Shown: one piece after another, positions 13,301 to 23,313 of the stretch
Layout of the letters: the number at the start of each line of letters is the position of its first letter
How positions within the stretch are numbered: the stretch's first letter is position 1
DNA from: Urechis unicinctus
Lineage: Eukaryota > Annelida > Polychaeta > Xenopneusta > Urechidae
DNA: 64,000 nt
Direction of reading: 5' to 3'
Assembly (NCBI GenBank): GCA_034190875.2
Contig: CM067344.1
Coordinates: forward strand, 66,315,057-66,379,056
Translations under genes and position numbers: made by a program
Notes under the pieces: generated by a model
The model's database searches: none
What the model was told of the DNA's origin: nothing
What the model saw: only the letters and a program-made list of their open reading frames with translations

Positions 13301-16300
13301 ATTTGTATACATACCTATCCATCATTCAGTCACCCAGTTAACCCTCTTGTGGTGACACTATAATTTGACAAGTTTTCTCCGGCACCTCCCTCATTATGGC
13401 TATTGTAAAGCCTGTCACTGTAATATATTTAGTTATTTTAAAAGGAAGCTCATATTACAAAACCCCAACATCTGCAGTTTGACAGCAGCTCTTCTGAAAT
13501 TAACCCCTCCTACACCCTATTTATTTGTCCCCCCTCAAGGTCTGCAATCAGCATTGTGACAGCTGTCTAGTGGCCTCGTTGGCTGTGTCCATGTGCTCCC
13601 AGCCAATAGTCAAATAGGATCTGATAATGTTAGCAGGCAATATTAGACTCCTCTCAGAGACAGGATGGGCTGATGGGACTTGATTCAGGACAGGGCTTAA
13701 TAGCTTCTCATTGTTATGGATATCAGTAATGTTTTGTCAGATCTGCCTTGCTGTATTGAGACTTTTTATTATGGTCCAGATTGTTAGAGAGTGGCCTTTT
13801 TGTTCTGGGGCAATCATGGTGGCTGGTCATTTCAGTACCATGTTGTTGCATCAATTTGATAGCTGAAGCATTTAAAGAGAAACATTACACTACTTGGCGT
13901 TTATTTATAAACTTCCCACAAGGCTTGTCTCCACTATGAAAACACGCTTAGCTTACTGTATTTTCTGCTGTTGCACATTTATTAAAAAAAACGCCTTTTT
14001 TTATACCATGCATTACCATTGGTAAGGCGACTCGAGTCCTCTGTTGGTAAGGCGACTCGAGTCCTAGGTTACACTTCGGTCACTAACCAGGTCTTATGTG
14101 ATTGGTGTAGGATCTCACAGCCATAGGAATCACCAAGCCAGCACACCGTAAGCGAATCAAAACCGAACTCAGTCGACTTCATATTCATGATGGCATCCCA
14201 GACTTTAAGCCTGTAAGTTTGTATTATTTATTATTTGTAGGGTGTAACCATAATATGAAGATGTTTTGTACATCCAGGCCTGTTTGGGATTGTACGTAAT
14301 GAAGTCTTGTTTGGGTGTGGTCATAAAGCAAAGTACCAAGTGTGTATGTGGTGATGTGTGTAGTAACTGATCAGGCTGCATTGTAACTGATCAGACTGTG
14401 ATTAAATGTAACTGATCAGACTGTGATTAGGTGTAACTGATCAGGCTGTGATAAGATGTAACTGATCAGGCTGTGATTAGATGTAACTGATCAGGCTGTG
14501 ATTAGATGTAACTGATCAGGCTGTGATTAGATGTAACTCATCAGGCTGTGATTAGATGTAACTCATCAGGCTGTGATTAGATGTAACTCATCAGGCTGTG
14601 ATTAGATGTAACTCATCAGGCTGTGATGTAACTGATCAGGCTGTGATTAGATGTAACTGATCAGGCTGTAATTAGATGTAACTCATCAGGCTGTGATTAG
14701 ATGTAACTGATCAGGCTGTGATGTAACTGATCAGGCTGTGATGTTGTGCAGGGAGATGTGCGTGAGTGGTTACAGCTGCTCAGCCTGGAGGAGTACATCC
14801 CTTCTCTCACAGCACAGGGTTACCTTGACATCGACTCCCTGGCCGACATCACATGGGAAGACCTGGAGGACATCGGGGTCAAGAAACTGGGTGAGTCACT
14901 TGTCAGAAGTCGAGTTGTAGATGGCTGTTATAGTATGATGGTAGTGTGGGTTGTATCATTGCTAATTCCTGGGTTTGAAGTCCAGCATAAAAATTTGGTC
15001 CATATTTTCAGTGAGTATGGTTGTACCATGTCGTTATCCTGCCTAGCGAGGGAGTGCACTTGTAGCCGCTGATGGTCCGTAGGATGTAGAGGATGCAGAG
15101 TGGCTTGTAGGTCAGGATGACATGTTGTGTGGGCCTGTGAGTTGATTTGTGCTGTATGTGCCTGGCAGGTCACCAGAAGAAGATCATGTTGGCACTGGAC
15201 CGCCTCAAAAAGATGGCCACGTCTGGTGTTAATAATGACCGCAGAGGGTCAGGGGACATACTAGAGCCTCCATCGGCATATCCCAGTCTCCAGTACACAG
15301 ACACAGACCCGCCAGCCTCTCCCAGCATGCCTCATCACAGTCACATGACGGAGGACGTCGTCATCACTTGCCCACGACGTTCCCCGTCTAGAGATAACAT
15401 GCACCTCAGTGGAATGAATGAGCTGAGGACGTTCCAACAACGACGCTCTCCAGATAAAGATGAGGCTGATGTGGTCCATCTGAGGCAGAAGAACTCCTAT
15501 CAGCCTGACGTTGTTGCCATTCACGTGAATCGTGCTCAGAATGTGCGCATGAGCAGTACTTCTGGTGACAGTGCGTATGAGAGTGAGGGAGGGGGAGGGG
15601 GGTCCAGTAACTCATCTCACTACTCTTCTTTCCAGGCTCCAGATCATCTCACCTCGTCATCTTCGCAGAACTCCTCCCAGCTCAGCCCCACCTACGAGAG
15701 CAATCACGAGAATGGCTGTCAACGTGATGCTGTGTCCGTGCCAAAGAGACCTTCTGCTAAGGTGAGCCCTCGACCCAAACCTAAACCCATGGCAATGATT
15801 GTGGCCAAACGTGCCAGTCGGGAAATGCCTGCAGACCTGAAATCCTGCCAGTATCAGGAATCACAGGAGCCTGCTTTATATACATCCAACACGCTGCCTC
15901 GCAAGTCATCTTCCTCAAAGACTCACTTGGAACACATCTACGATCAACCTGCAGAGATGAGCCACTTGCAGCCTTCACCCAAACACTCGACGTTTGGCCA
16001 TGTCACGCAGAACAGTGCGCCCAGTTCACCAGCCCACACGTCGACCAACGAGGGACATTTCGGAATGCCGTCGCCGTCTGGTAGGGCCAAGAGACCGCCA
16101 CCTCCTCCGCCCAAACGGACTAACTCGATGAAGACCCAGGACTTGCTACGCACACTATCAGAGCATTGCAAGTCTGCTGATGTCAGTGCCTCATTGCCTG
16201 CTTCACATCCCGCCTCCTCTTTGGCCGTCACCTCCTCCTTCTCGTCGGCCAACAGAGCCTTGTGTGCAAGTCAGGATCAGTCCTCGTCTTCCGCTATATA

Positions 16301-17575
16301 CTCTAACTCTGCTGCCATGAGGGACTCGTGTACAGGACCTCTTCAATCACAACCTCCCCCTCAAACCACCTCTCAGCCAGCCCCTCCCATGTACACCCCC
16401 CCAGAACTCGATAACCCTCTGGGTGAAGTCATTGAGAGACTGGAGCGAGGTAAGGCCTCCAACAGCCCTACTTCTACGGCCCCGGCCATACCTCCTAAAC
16501 CAGGCCGCAAGCAAGCCAAGCTTGGTGACTGGCAGGATGAAGCCAGTAGCGGTGAGGAGTCAGATTCCAGCAGCTCCTCGGCTACTCTAATGAGGTTGAG
16601 ACCCATCAATAAGTCTGTCCTCAACCCTTCCTGTACCAGTCTTGACTCAACCACCTCATCAGCGAGTACAGATTCTAATAACCTACCGTTTGCTAACGAG
16701 AATGTGGGCACCATCAAACAGCGCAGTGCAGTAGCCAAGACGTCCATCCTCACTGATGGGGAGGCTGGGGACGGAGTGGATGATGACAGGGACCTGGACG
16801 CCAGTCTCTTTGAGGAGGAGACGGATACAATGAAGCGCAACCCTAAAGCATCCTCCCGAGGTACTGTCAACCTTACGTACTTATGGCTCCTTGTAAAAAA
16901 TGACATGATTTGAGGTAACATCGTCCTTCAAATGTGTCCTTTGAAAGAAGTGAAAATGAGCTCGATAGTTTATCGCGAAAAAAACCAGTGGTTCAATGAC
17001 TTATCATAGCCTTATTTGTATCAAATCAGTTTCCACTATATTGGCTTAGAAACTACTTGATGTATTCTAATCCAACGTGCTGTATTTGACTTGCTTCATT
17101 GTGTATTGTGGTTTATCAGGTAAATCAATATCATCCTCAACAATATCAACTTCAACGGCTTCATCACAACCAGCCTCCGTAACGGACTTCACACCCCAAC
17201 TCAGGTAGGCTTCCATGTTATGCCTCTCTCATAAAGTGGGCTCTATACTGCTTCAACAATATCAACAATATCAACAATAGGCTAGTTGGGGGTCATGTCT
17301 AACATTGGAGTGGACTGGTGTTCTAGTACCGGCCAGTACTGGTCAGCTGGTACAGGTTTACAAACATGCATTGCTCAACACCTTTGCATGAAGGATCTTT
17401 ATATCCCTAATAAATGTTTCTCAACTGCTGCAGAATCGTAAATAAGCAATATGGTTTTCCTTCCTGCTGCAGAGAGACCAAAGGGTCTGACTCAGATGTG
17501 CTCAACGATATAGACAGTATGCTACAGGACTTGACAAGCGAGCTCGACGCTATGCTGGACTCGGATTTACTATAG
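7045..17575 (+). CDS. CASKIN: Caskin, 3' part of gene (8 exons, partial at 5' end)
   Basis: Spliced CDS of exons 7045-7323, 11021-11227, 12956-13066, 14111-14212, 14752-14890, 15169-16860, 17120-17204 and 17473-17575. The total is 2718 nt, exactly 906 codons including TAG, and all splice phases agree. Order of parts: a His/Gln-rich and Ser-rich linker, SAM1, SAM2, a long Ser/Pro-rich region with polyproline SH3-type ligands, and a conserved acidic C-terminal tail. In the Caskin family the N-terminus carries ankyrin repeats, an SH3 domain and a CASK-binding segment; none of these was found here, so the gene is partial. Caskins are cytoplasmic synaptic scaffolds whose tandem SAM domains can polymerise. 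Identification rests on SAM1 (YDMPTISRMTPEDLTAIGIT), SAM2 ending in LGHQKK, and the tail. A generic SAM-domain protein is unlikely given that order. Confidence 0.95.
7324..11020 (+). other. Caskin intron (3.7 kb)
   Basis: Between exons ending 7323 and starting 11021, both phase 0. CpG-rich until about 11 kb. Contains a 16-bp minisatellite at 9427-9650 and a run of 12 G at about 10610-10621. No further exon recognised. Confidence 0.7.
9427..9650. repeat. 16-bp minisatellite (GTGACTGGTGCAGGCC)
   Basis: About 14 copies of GTGACTGGTGCAGGCC and the variant GTGACTGAAGCAGGTC, with GAGACAGGTACGGGTC forms near the start. Variant types alternate, implying array growth by multi-unit duplication. Confidence 0.92.
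11021..11227 (+). CDS. CASKIN: Caskin exon: Ser-rich linker before SAM1
   Basis: Acceptor GTGTAG|GGT and donor CCC|GTATGT give 207 nt (69 codons, phase 0-0). The peptide is rich in serine and tyrosine and includes RLSAHSYDSSGISSARHSY and SSSSVGSLDRLEE. The SVGSLDR stretch resembles the serine-rich linker ahead of the SAM pair in vertebrate Caskins, as I recall it. It probably serves as a flexible, phosphorylatable linker. Confidence 0.85.
11228..12955 (+). other. Caskin intron (1.7 kb)
   Basis: CpG-poor intron with a (CTGA)n run near 11285-11307, a CT-rich stretch near 11375-11450, and the 35-bp minisatellite ending 118 bp before the SAM1 exon. No coding seen. Confidence 0.75.
12450..12838. 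repeat. 35-bp minisatellite, about 11 copies
   Basis: Units share GCTTGTCGGGCGTGTGCTGT followed by GCTCATGGCGGCTGA. Very homogeneous (one to three changes per copy), hence recently expanded. Lies just upstream of the SAM1 exon. Confidence 0.95.
12956..13066 (+). CDS. CASKIN: Caskin exon: SAM1, first half
   Basis: Acceptor GTGTAG|GAT and donor GAG|GTAAGG bound 37 codons in phase 0-0. They start DEEVLRAWLTDLHFEDYL and end AGYDMPTISRMTPE, the N-terminal helices of a SAM domain. Together with the next exon this makes a SAM domain of about 70 residues. The donor sits in a threefold 29-bp direct repeat described separately. Confidence 0.96.
13054..13136 (+). repeat. 29-bp triplication containing the SAM1 exon splice donor
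   Basis: Copies start at 13054, 13083 and 13112 and share CATGACCCCTGAGGTAAGGT. The first spans the exon end and real donor GAG|GTAAGG; the second copies the donor intact; the third has GAAGTAAGG. Confidence 0.95.
13137..14110 (+). other. Caskin intron between the SAM1 exons
   Basis: AT-rich intron with no coding signal. A small direct repeat (GGTAAGGCGACTCGAGTCCT) occurs twice near 14020-14065. Confidence 0.8.
14111..14212 (+). CDS. CASKIN: Caskin exon: SAM1, second half
   Basis: Acceptor GTGTAG|GAT and donor CCT|GTAAGT bound 34 codons, phase 0-0. The peptide reads DLTAIGITKPAHRKRI and continues to GIPDFKP. This is the C-terminal SAM helix with its typical GITKxxHRKRI signature, followed by the short inter-SAM linker. 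Confidence 0.96.
14365..14742. repeat. 25-bp minisatellite, about 15 copies, abutting SAM2 exon
   Basis: Units share TGTAACTGATCAGGCTGTGA plus TTAGA, with TAACTCATCAGG variants grouped in the middle and shortened units at the 3' end. The array stops 9 bp before the exon at 14752. Confidence 0.95.
14752..14890 (+). CDS. CASKIN: Caskin exon: SAM2, first part
   Basis: Acceptor TTGTGCAG|GGA and donor CTGG|GTGAGT give 139 nt, phase 0 to 1. The peptide begins GDVREWLQLLSLEEYIPSL and ends EDIGVKKLG. It is the second SAM domain; the WEDLEDIGV helix is characteristic. The acceptor lies only 9 bp after a 25-bp minisatellite. Confidence 0.96.
15169..16860 (+). CDS. CASKIN: Caskin exon: SAM2 end and Ser/Pro-rich region
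   Basis: This large exon of 1692 nt (phase 1-1) has acceptor TGGCAG|GT and donor CGAG|GTACTG. It opens with HQKKIMLALDRLKKMA, the last SAM2 helix. About 545 residues of low-complexity Ser/Pro-rich sequence follow, with a polyproline SH3-type ligand (RPPPPPPKR, about 16090-16118), a second PPKPGRK motif near 16490, and acidic serine clusters (SSGEESDSSSSS) near 16545. Reading on past the donor meets TGA at 16911-16913, so an intron-retained form would end there. In Caskins the equivalent region recruits SH3 partners; partners here are inferred only. Confidence 0.95.
17120..17204 (+). CDS. CASKIN: Caskin exon: Ser/Thr-rich, before tail
   Basis: This small exon of 85 nt (phase 1 to 2) has acceptor TTATCAG|GT and donor CTCAG|GTAGGC. 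It encodes a Ser/Thr-rich stretch (KSISSSTISTSTASSQPASV) ending DFTPQL. No domain is recognised. The phases join exactly to both neighbours, which is the main support. Confidence 0.88.
17473..17575 (+). CDS. CASKIN: Caskin terminal exon: conserved C-terminal tail
   Basis: Acceptor CTGCTGCAG|A is followed by 103 nt ending in TAG at 17573-17575. The peptide ends SDVLNDIDSMLQDLTSELDA followed by MLDSDLL. This acidic amphipathic ending matches the conserved Caskin tail by pattern (the Pfam Caskin-tail family, from memory). It fixes both the identity and the 3' end of the gene. Confidence 0.95.
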
Positions 17576-18690
17576 CAGCCATCCTCTCTAACACATTGAT
17601 TGTCACAACGTTGTGAACGTTATGACGGATGACTTGACGTTATGACGATGTTCGCTTGAAAGAGTTCATAACGGTCCTCATTTTGCAAGGCTGAGTATCG
17701 AGTATATCTGGTCCTGTTTCTTTTCGTTTTTGCCCTATTGTGGTTTTTCGTGTGACCTTTAGGTCATACTTATCTATGCTTATTTCTGTTGATCTTACAA
17801 GGTCATAATCCTGAAGTATGCAGCAAGCTGATAATTGAAACGGAGACTCTTGCAGACTTATACCTTAATATGCATTTGTCATATAAGTCTAACAGACGTT
17901 ATACACATCTATAGCTGCTGATATCTGCTATTATAAAGGGTTATATTCGTTCAGATCATAAATTGGATGTGCTGTTGTTGAAAATCAGAGGGCGATGACT
18001 AATTGTTGGTTTTGTAAATGTGAAATGCACCTGACTTAGGGGTAAGCTTATAAGGCTATAAAGTCTCAGGTTGTTCCTCCTCTCCCACCGCCCAATCAAT
18101 GAGATTACCCTCCCCACGACCCCAATTCCCTGTCAAATTATTGCTATTTATACAAGATTAACTGTAGGGGTGTTTTCCCAAATTTCGTTTAACGTTTAAC
18201 ACAAGCAACTTGTTTGAATCATGGCTGTTGAATGCTATTTATATTGCAAGCAATATGGACTTGGAATGAAAGTTTTGTTAATGACTGGCTGGGCTACCAT
18301 ACTGCTACAAATGTCGCCGCCTTCAACTACTCTTGTTCTTTATATTCTATTTTATCCAATTGTTAAGACTGCTGATTATTTTTACTTGTTTGTCTGAAGT
18401 GATTTTTAACTGTTGTCAAGCCCTTAAACATTTGCATTTTGTTGTTTTAGCTGTCAGCTGCAGCAACAAATATATAATTATGGTATCAATATTATGCATA
18501 CTTAATTATATTATTGTTATTGCAAGTTATCCACTGACTAAGGCTCACGGTGAATTGGTTGATTTTGAAACCATTGATTTGTTGACCGTATCTGAACTGA
18601 AGTCGGGTGACTCTGTGAGTCTTTATCATTCTTATTGCAACAAAGGATGTATGCAGCCTTTGTTAAACCAATACTTGTAATAAAACAATC
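17576..18690 (+). other. CASKIN: Probable Caskin 3' UTR
   Basis: No coding signal follows the TAG at 17575. The sequence is AT-rich with several T-rich runs. The first convincing poly(A) signal, AATAAA at 18679-18684, is followed by a T/G-containing stretch, giving a 3' UTR of about 1.1 kb. The end is inferred from this signal alone. The open frame at 18333-18680 is AT-rich and hydrophobic by composition and is not believed to be a gene. Confidence 0.5.
18679..18684 (+). terminator. Candidate Caskin poly(A) signal AATAAA
   Basis: Canonical hexamer about 1.1 kb after the Caskin stop, followed by a T-rich stretch. AATAAA is common in AT-rich DNA, so this is only the best candidate. Confidence 0.45.
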
Positions 18691-21479
18691 CTTTACTTCA
18701 ACTTGATTGTCATTTTATGAGCTTCCTGTTTGTGTCAAGAATCATCATTAATTATTGTAGTGGCAGTGAATGATGATATCCAGATATCCTGGGTATTCAT
18801 GTACATCATGGGTATTTATATATATTTGGGCTGTTTTTTGACATCTTGAATTTGGTATAAGACATCCTGGGTGTTTATAGACACCCAGAGTGTTTTTGCA
18901 GTCTGATTGAGAAATTCCTTCCAAAGATTGGCTGCCCCTGGCCCCCTTAGTCTTGATTTCTCACCGATAGTTTTGTCCCCAGGCCACCTTGCATTTTCTC
19001 CTACAAAGGGGAGATCAATCAAGATTTAACTTAGTCCGGCTCTCAGGATGATTGTCCTCATGTGGCTTCCATTTGGCAGGTAATTTAAGTCTTATGTAAT
19101 TTAAGTCTGATTTGTTGCAATGCACACAAGAGTACTTACTACCTATAATCAAATATATATTTGCATCTCTACCCCATCTTCACGGAGATGACATCCCGAC
19201 TGTCCCCAGTCAGCTGGCAATATTTACCCAGCCTGTGAAGTTCTGGCTCTGTTCATGTAATAGGCAGCCCATTGCCCTGAGCATCTATTTAGATGTCATC
19301 ATTTCCCAATTATGGTTTCCAAACCTTCATCTCCCCATGTTTTATATCTATATTAGTGATTCTGAATTAGATAAACTCATTTTGCCGGTCAAGTTGGATC
19401 AAATTCTGTGGTTAGGGTAGAAGAAAAACAGCACAGCCATGGATGGCAAACATTGACCACATTACATACATCCCGTCAGACACAACTGTCAATTCTTCAT
19501 TCTTCTAACAAAGAATGCAAAAAGGAGACTTCATCTTGTAACACATACAAAAATCCAGAGCTATTAAAAAATCAAAACATTGCATGTTGTAATAATTTGC
19601 TTTTATTTATATAAAAATGGTGATTCCCTGATGCGTGATTATACTCAGCAAGCGCCACGTGCTCAGATCAATAGTGCAAACGAGAAAGAAAGCTGGCGTA
19701 GACAAGCGGGGTGGGTTTGTGGGGATGGACAAAGTTGCGTTAAGAGCTGTAACTCTCTTGGCCAGAAGGCCCGTCTCCTGAACCAACAGGGCTCAATCGA
19801 TGCACCTCACTCTATCAGCAGAGACCCTGAACTCTCTCAAAAAAAGTGCTAAAATGAGTAAAATATGCCTCACCTAGCAACCCACAGGCAAATGTGACTA
19901 AAAGTCGATTGAATTCAGCTCTGCCTACTCTAACCCACAGGCATCATACATTCTTGGACACTGATCACACATTTGCATATTTGAGCATTTATCACGAGTG
20001 TACATACACACACATGTGCAGCATGCAGCGTAATGTCATTACGATGATCAACAAGATAACACTCCCCATGCACAAATTTGCATAACTTAAAATCAAGTGA
20101 ATTACTTAAGGAATATAAAGAAATTTATGTAATGTGCATATATGCTCCAGTGTATTCAGGGTGCAGGAGATGGGAAACATTCATTAAGTCTTGCAATGGT
20201 TGGAATAGGAAAGCCAGGAAGGCCTTCATCACTGCATTTACTACCCACCCCTATTGGTTGATTGACGGATAATGAAAACAAACATTTCTACTTTGGCACA
20301 AGTTGAACAGACTCGCCAGCCACAGTGACCACAATGACATCAGATATGGTTAATAATCTTGAGGAAACAAAAGTCATAAAAACATCAACAGATATGAAAG
20401 GTCGTCTTTTTTTCGTTTTCAGTATTGCTTGTGAGAGACAATAGCATGAAAGACAAGGCAAGAACTGTAACAAAACAACACCAGGAGAAAATTCAACTAA
20501 CAATATTCTATTATCCAACGTTAAAGAGGACTCTGGCCCCCCTTGAGGTAAGGTTTCTGCACAGTATGGGATTAAGTGACAGGGTTGCATTTATGTAGCA
20601 TTGAAACGGTGACCAGAGGAGAAATGTACGTGAGAAGCCACAAAGTCTCACCACTACAACCCAAATACACGTCTCTCACAGTACAACTCAACAGCTTCAA
20701 AGACTGAAAGCAAACAGCTAATGGAAACAGGCAATTAATAAATGTAAATAATGCACACCCAGAGATTCAACAAGTGCCAGATGACAAAGAGAAAGCAACT
20801 ATTCCTGGCACCATTCTCTTAATTTGCTTCTTGTGAAATATACAAGATTTCTATTGTTACACTAGTTTGTGCAGTCTTTAACTATATCAGTGAGGCACTG
20901 TATATTAAGAAAATGTACTTAAAGATACAATTATTTATGCAAACAACTTGGAAAATCTTTCACACACAAGGGCATTCATTCTTATTATTAGGATATGGTA
21001 ATTAAAAAATAACACCATTATTCATCTGTTAAAATGTTTTGTTAAATGAGATTAATTTAATGAAATGGTATTAAATACATTCACCCACATGGTTGACCTC
21101 AAACATATATGTATATATATATATATATTAATAATGATTAAATTATAGAATCACTTTGTACACTCAATAACTTGATTTGCTATCACAGTGACAACAATAC
21201 ATTAGTTGCAAACCAAATAAAAAAAGAGTCTTCAATGATGATATCATCTATTGATATAATCATGACTATACATTTTCTTGGTCAGGCAATGGGTTGCATT
21301 GATACAAACACAAATGACTCCTCAATTGTTATGCAATTTATACAGATGTATTCATGTTTGGTGATAGCATTTGAAACAATTTAACTATTATTCCAAAGGC
21401 AAAGGTCAAGGTAATTCTACAGAGGTCATAACCTAGCTCAAACACCTAAATGAATAAGTAAATGCCGAAGTTTTTTTGG
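18691..21479. other. Intergenic DNA between convergent genes
   Basis: AT-rich, CpG-poor sequence with only short open frames of random composition. A short (TA)n run lies at about 21108-21128. I see no gene, tRNA or mobile element here. Confidence 0.6.
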
Positions 21480-21482
21480 CTA

Positions 21483-21488
21483 TTTATT
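21483..21488 (-). terminator. Candidate Cav3 poly(A) signal
   Basis: TTTATT on the + strand reads AATAAA on the - strand, about 190 bp after the Cav3 stop codon. Other AT-rich hexamers exist further downstream, so the true cleavage site is uncertain. Confidence 0.4.
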
Positions 21489-21679
21489 ATGGTTGGTAAG
21501 TCCTAATAGGATTTTGCATTAATCTGGAACCAATAATAAAATCCGCAGCTATTGTGAATGGTCCAGACTAGTAGGATAACATAGCGTAATTGGCGGGCAG
21601 GAGTGAGCCGAGGTTGATGTCCATCTGCGGTCAAGTGCAGGCTAGCGACTAGAAGCCATGGCCTAGAGGTGGCCACTGG

Positions 21680-23313
21680 TCATACATAGGGTTGACAATG
21701 AGGGGCACCAGTGGTGCTGCTATCAGAGGTCGATGAGTGCATATCACAGGCTGATTGTGTAACACAAGAACCTAGAGCCTCCTGCTGGGACGATTCACTG
21801 CACTTACCACGCGGAGATGACGTATCCACTGAGGCTGGATCAGTACATGGAGAAATCGGGCCTGTGCCTATTGTCTGGGGCGTGACACAACGCGGACCAC
21901 ACACAGACTCACCCTCACCCGTACAAGTTTGACTTGTTACCGGTGTCGATGAGGAGGCATCAATAGTACGCGTCCTATTGCTCGAACCATGATGAGAATA
22001 TGACGGCTCACGGCATGGTCTACCTACCGATGAACCATGCATTGAATGAGAGGCTGGTTTGTGGCACAACATAGGCAAGTTTGAGGGTGAATTTTGACCT
22101 GAATGGGATGAATGGGCACTTTCTAAACTTGAAAACCGTATTTCGTCACAGATACGTGGTTGTTTGGTGTAAGGGGAAGAATGGCGTCGTTTATAGAGAC
22201 GAGGTTTGAACCCAGAGACGTCTTCTTCCATTTGTTGTGCCTGGGATGGGATGTGACCATTGTGGTCCAGTTCATGAGATCTATAGCTGAGTTGCGGAAG
22301 CAATCCTGATTTGGGGGGCGAGTCCTTGTGTAGCAAAGGCAATGAGGATGTTGGGGCATGTGTTGAAATGAGCTTGGCTTTGTTAAACAGGGGTTTGGGA
22401 GAAGATCCCGGTGCTACTATGGTGTTGAACGTGGGTTTTGGGCTAGATGAATTGGATCGGGAATTACACCCTGTGATCTGCTGAATCTCGGCATCACATT
22501 CCGGGTCTATCCATTCTTCATTGATATCATCCTCATCCTCTGCATCTATCTCCAACTCAATCTCACCAGCTTCCAAGTATGCTCGAGGGGGACTTTCTAC
22601 ACGGGGAGCAAACATTGTATCGGCACTTTTAAACTCTGGGTAAAGTTCATCCTGTCTTTCAGGGAAAGTCAACGTATGCATGGACAAACTTTCCAGTTCT
22701 TGCTTAACGGACTTGCTGCTATCGTGAATTGAGCAGTGACGTGGGAAAGGATCAAAGAAATTTAAATTAATTTCTGGGTCAGTCTTATATTTCCTTTTAC
22801 CAGGCAGGTTATGCCCAATTTGGTCAGGGTACTTGGTTTTATCACTGTCTTCCAATACTGAAGGCTGTGACCTATGCTGTAGATAAGGGGGCAGGGGGTT
22901 GGGGCTCTCTGGGTAAGACATTCCCAATGCTTGCTGGCTGTTAGCATGCATGTTTGGTGCGCTGGCACGAAGACGGTTTTCTGCCATGGCTTGCAGCCCC
23001 CAGTCGGGATTGAGGAGTAGCTTGTTATCCACCGCCATGAGCTGGCTGTCGTCAGGGGACGTGACACTGGGCGTGCTCCTGGGAGAGCTGTTCGTGCTGA
23101 TGGCATTCTGTCGAGACAGCTGGTTACGGTGGCTGGAATGAGAGCTGCCAGCTGAGCTGCCACGAGGCATGCGGGGCTCGCTCGAATAGAGGTTAGGATG
23201 GGGGAGTGTCAGAGTGATCCCACCCAAACTGTCCTCAGAGTCCTCTTCCAGTTCATCCTCCTGCACATCGGCAGGGATCTGTGACTCCACGGATGATGGG
23301 GACCGCCGCAAGT
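21680..23313 (-). CDS. Cav3: Cav3 terminal exon: long distal C-terminus
   Basis: 1634 nt, entering in phase 1 (acceptor TTGTAG|AC) and ending in TGA at 21680-21682. It starts [20 protein letters not shown]; about 540 residues of Ser/Pro/His-rich sequence follow, with an acidic block ([20 protein letters not shown]) near 22520-22570. It ends ...GAPHCQPYV. No folded domain is recognised. Large disordered C-termini are usual in Cav3. The single-frame length of over 1.6 kb and the exact phase join support it. Confidence 0.92.

Noticed and set aside
16373-16921. 182-codon - strand frame
   Set aside because: Antisense shadow of the large Caskin exon, whose sense frame is clearly coding.
18333-18680. 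115-codon hydrophobic open frame
   Set aside because: T-rich 3' UTR sequence; apparent membrane segments follow from base composition.
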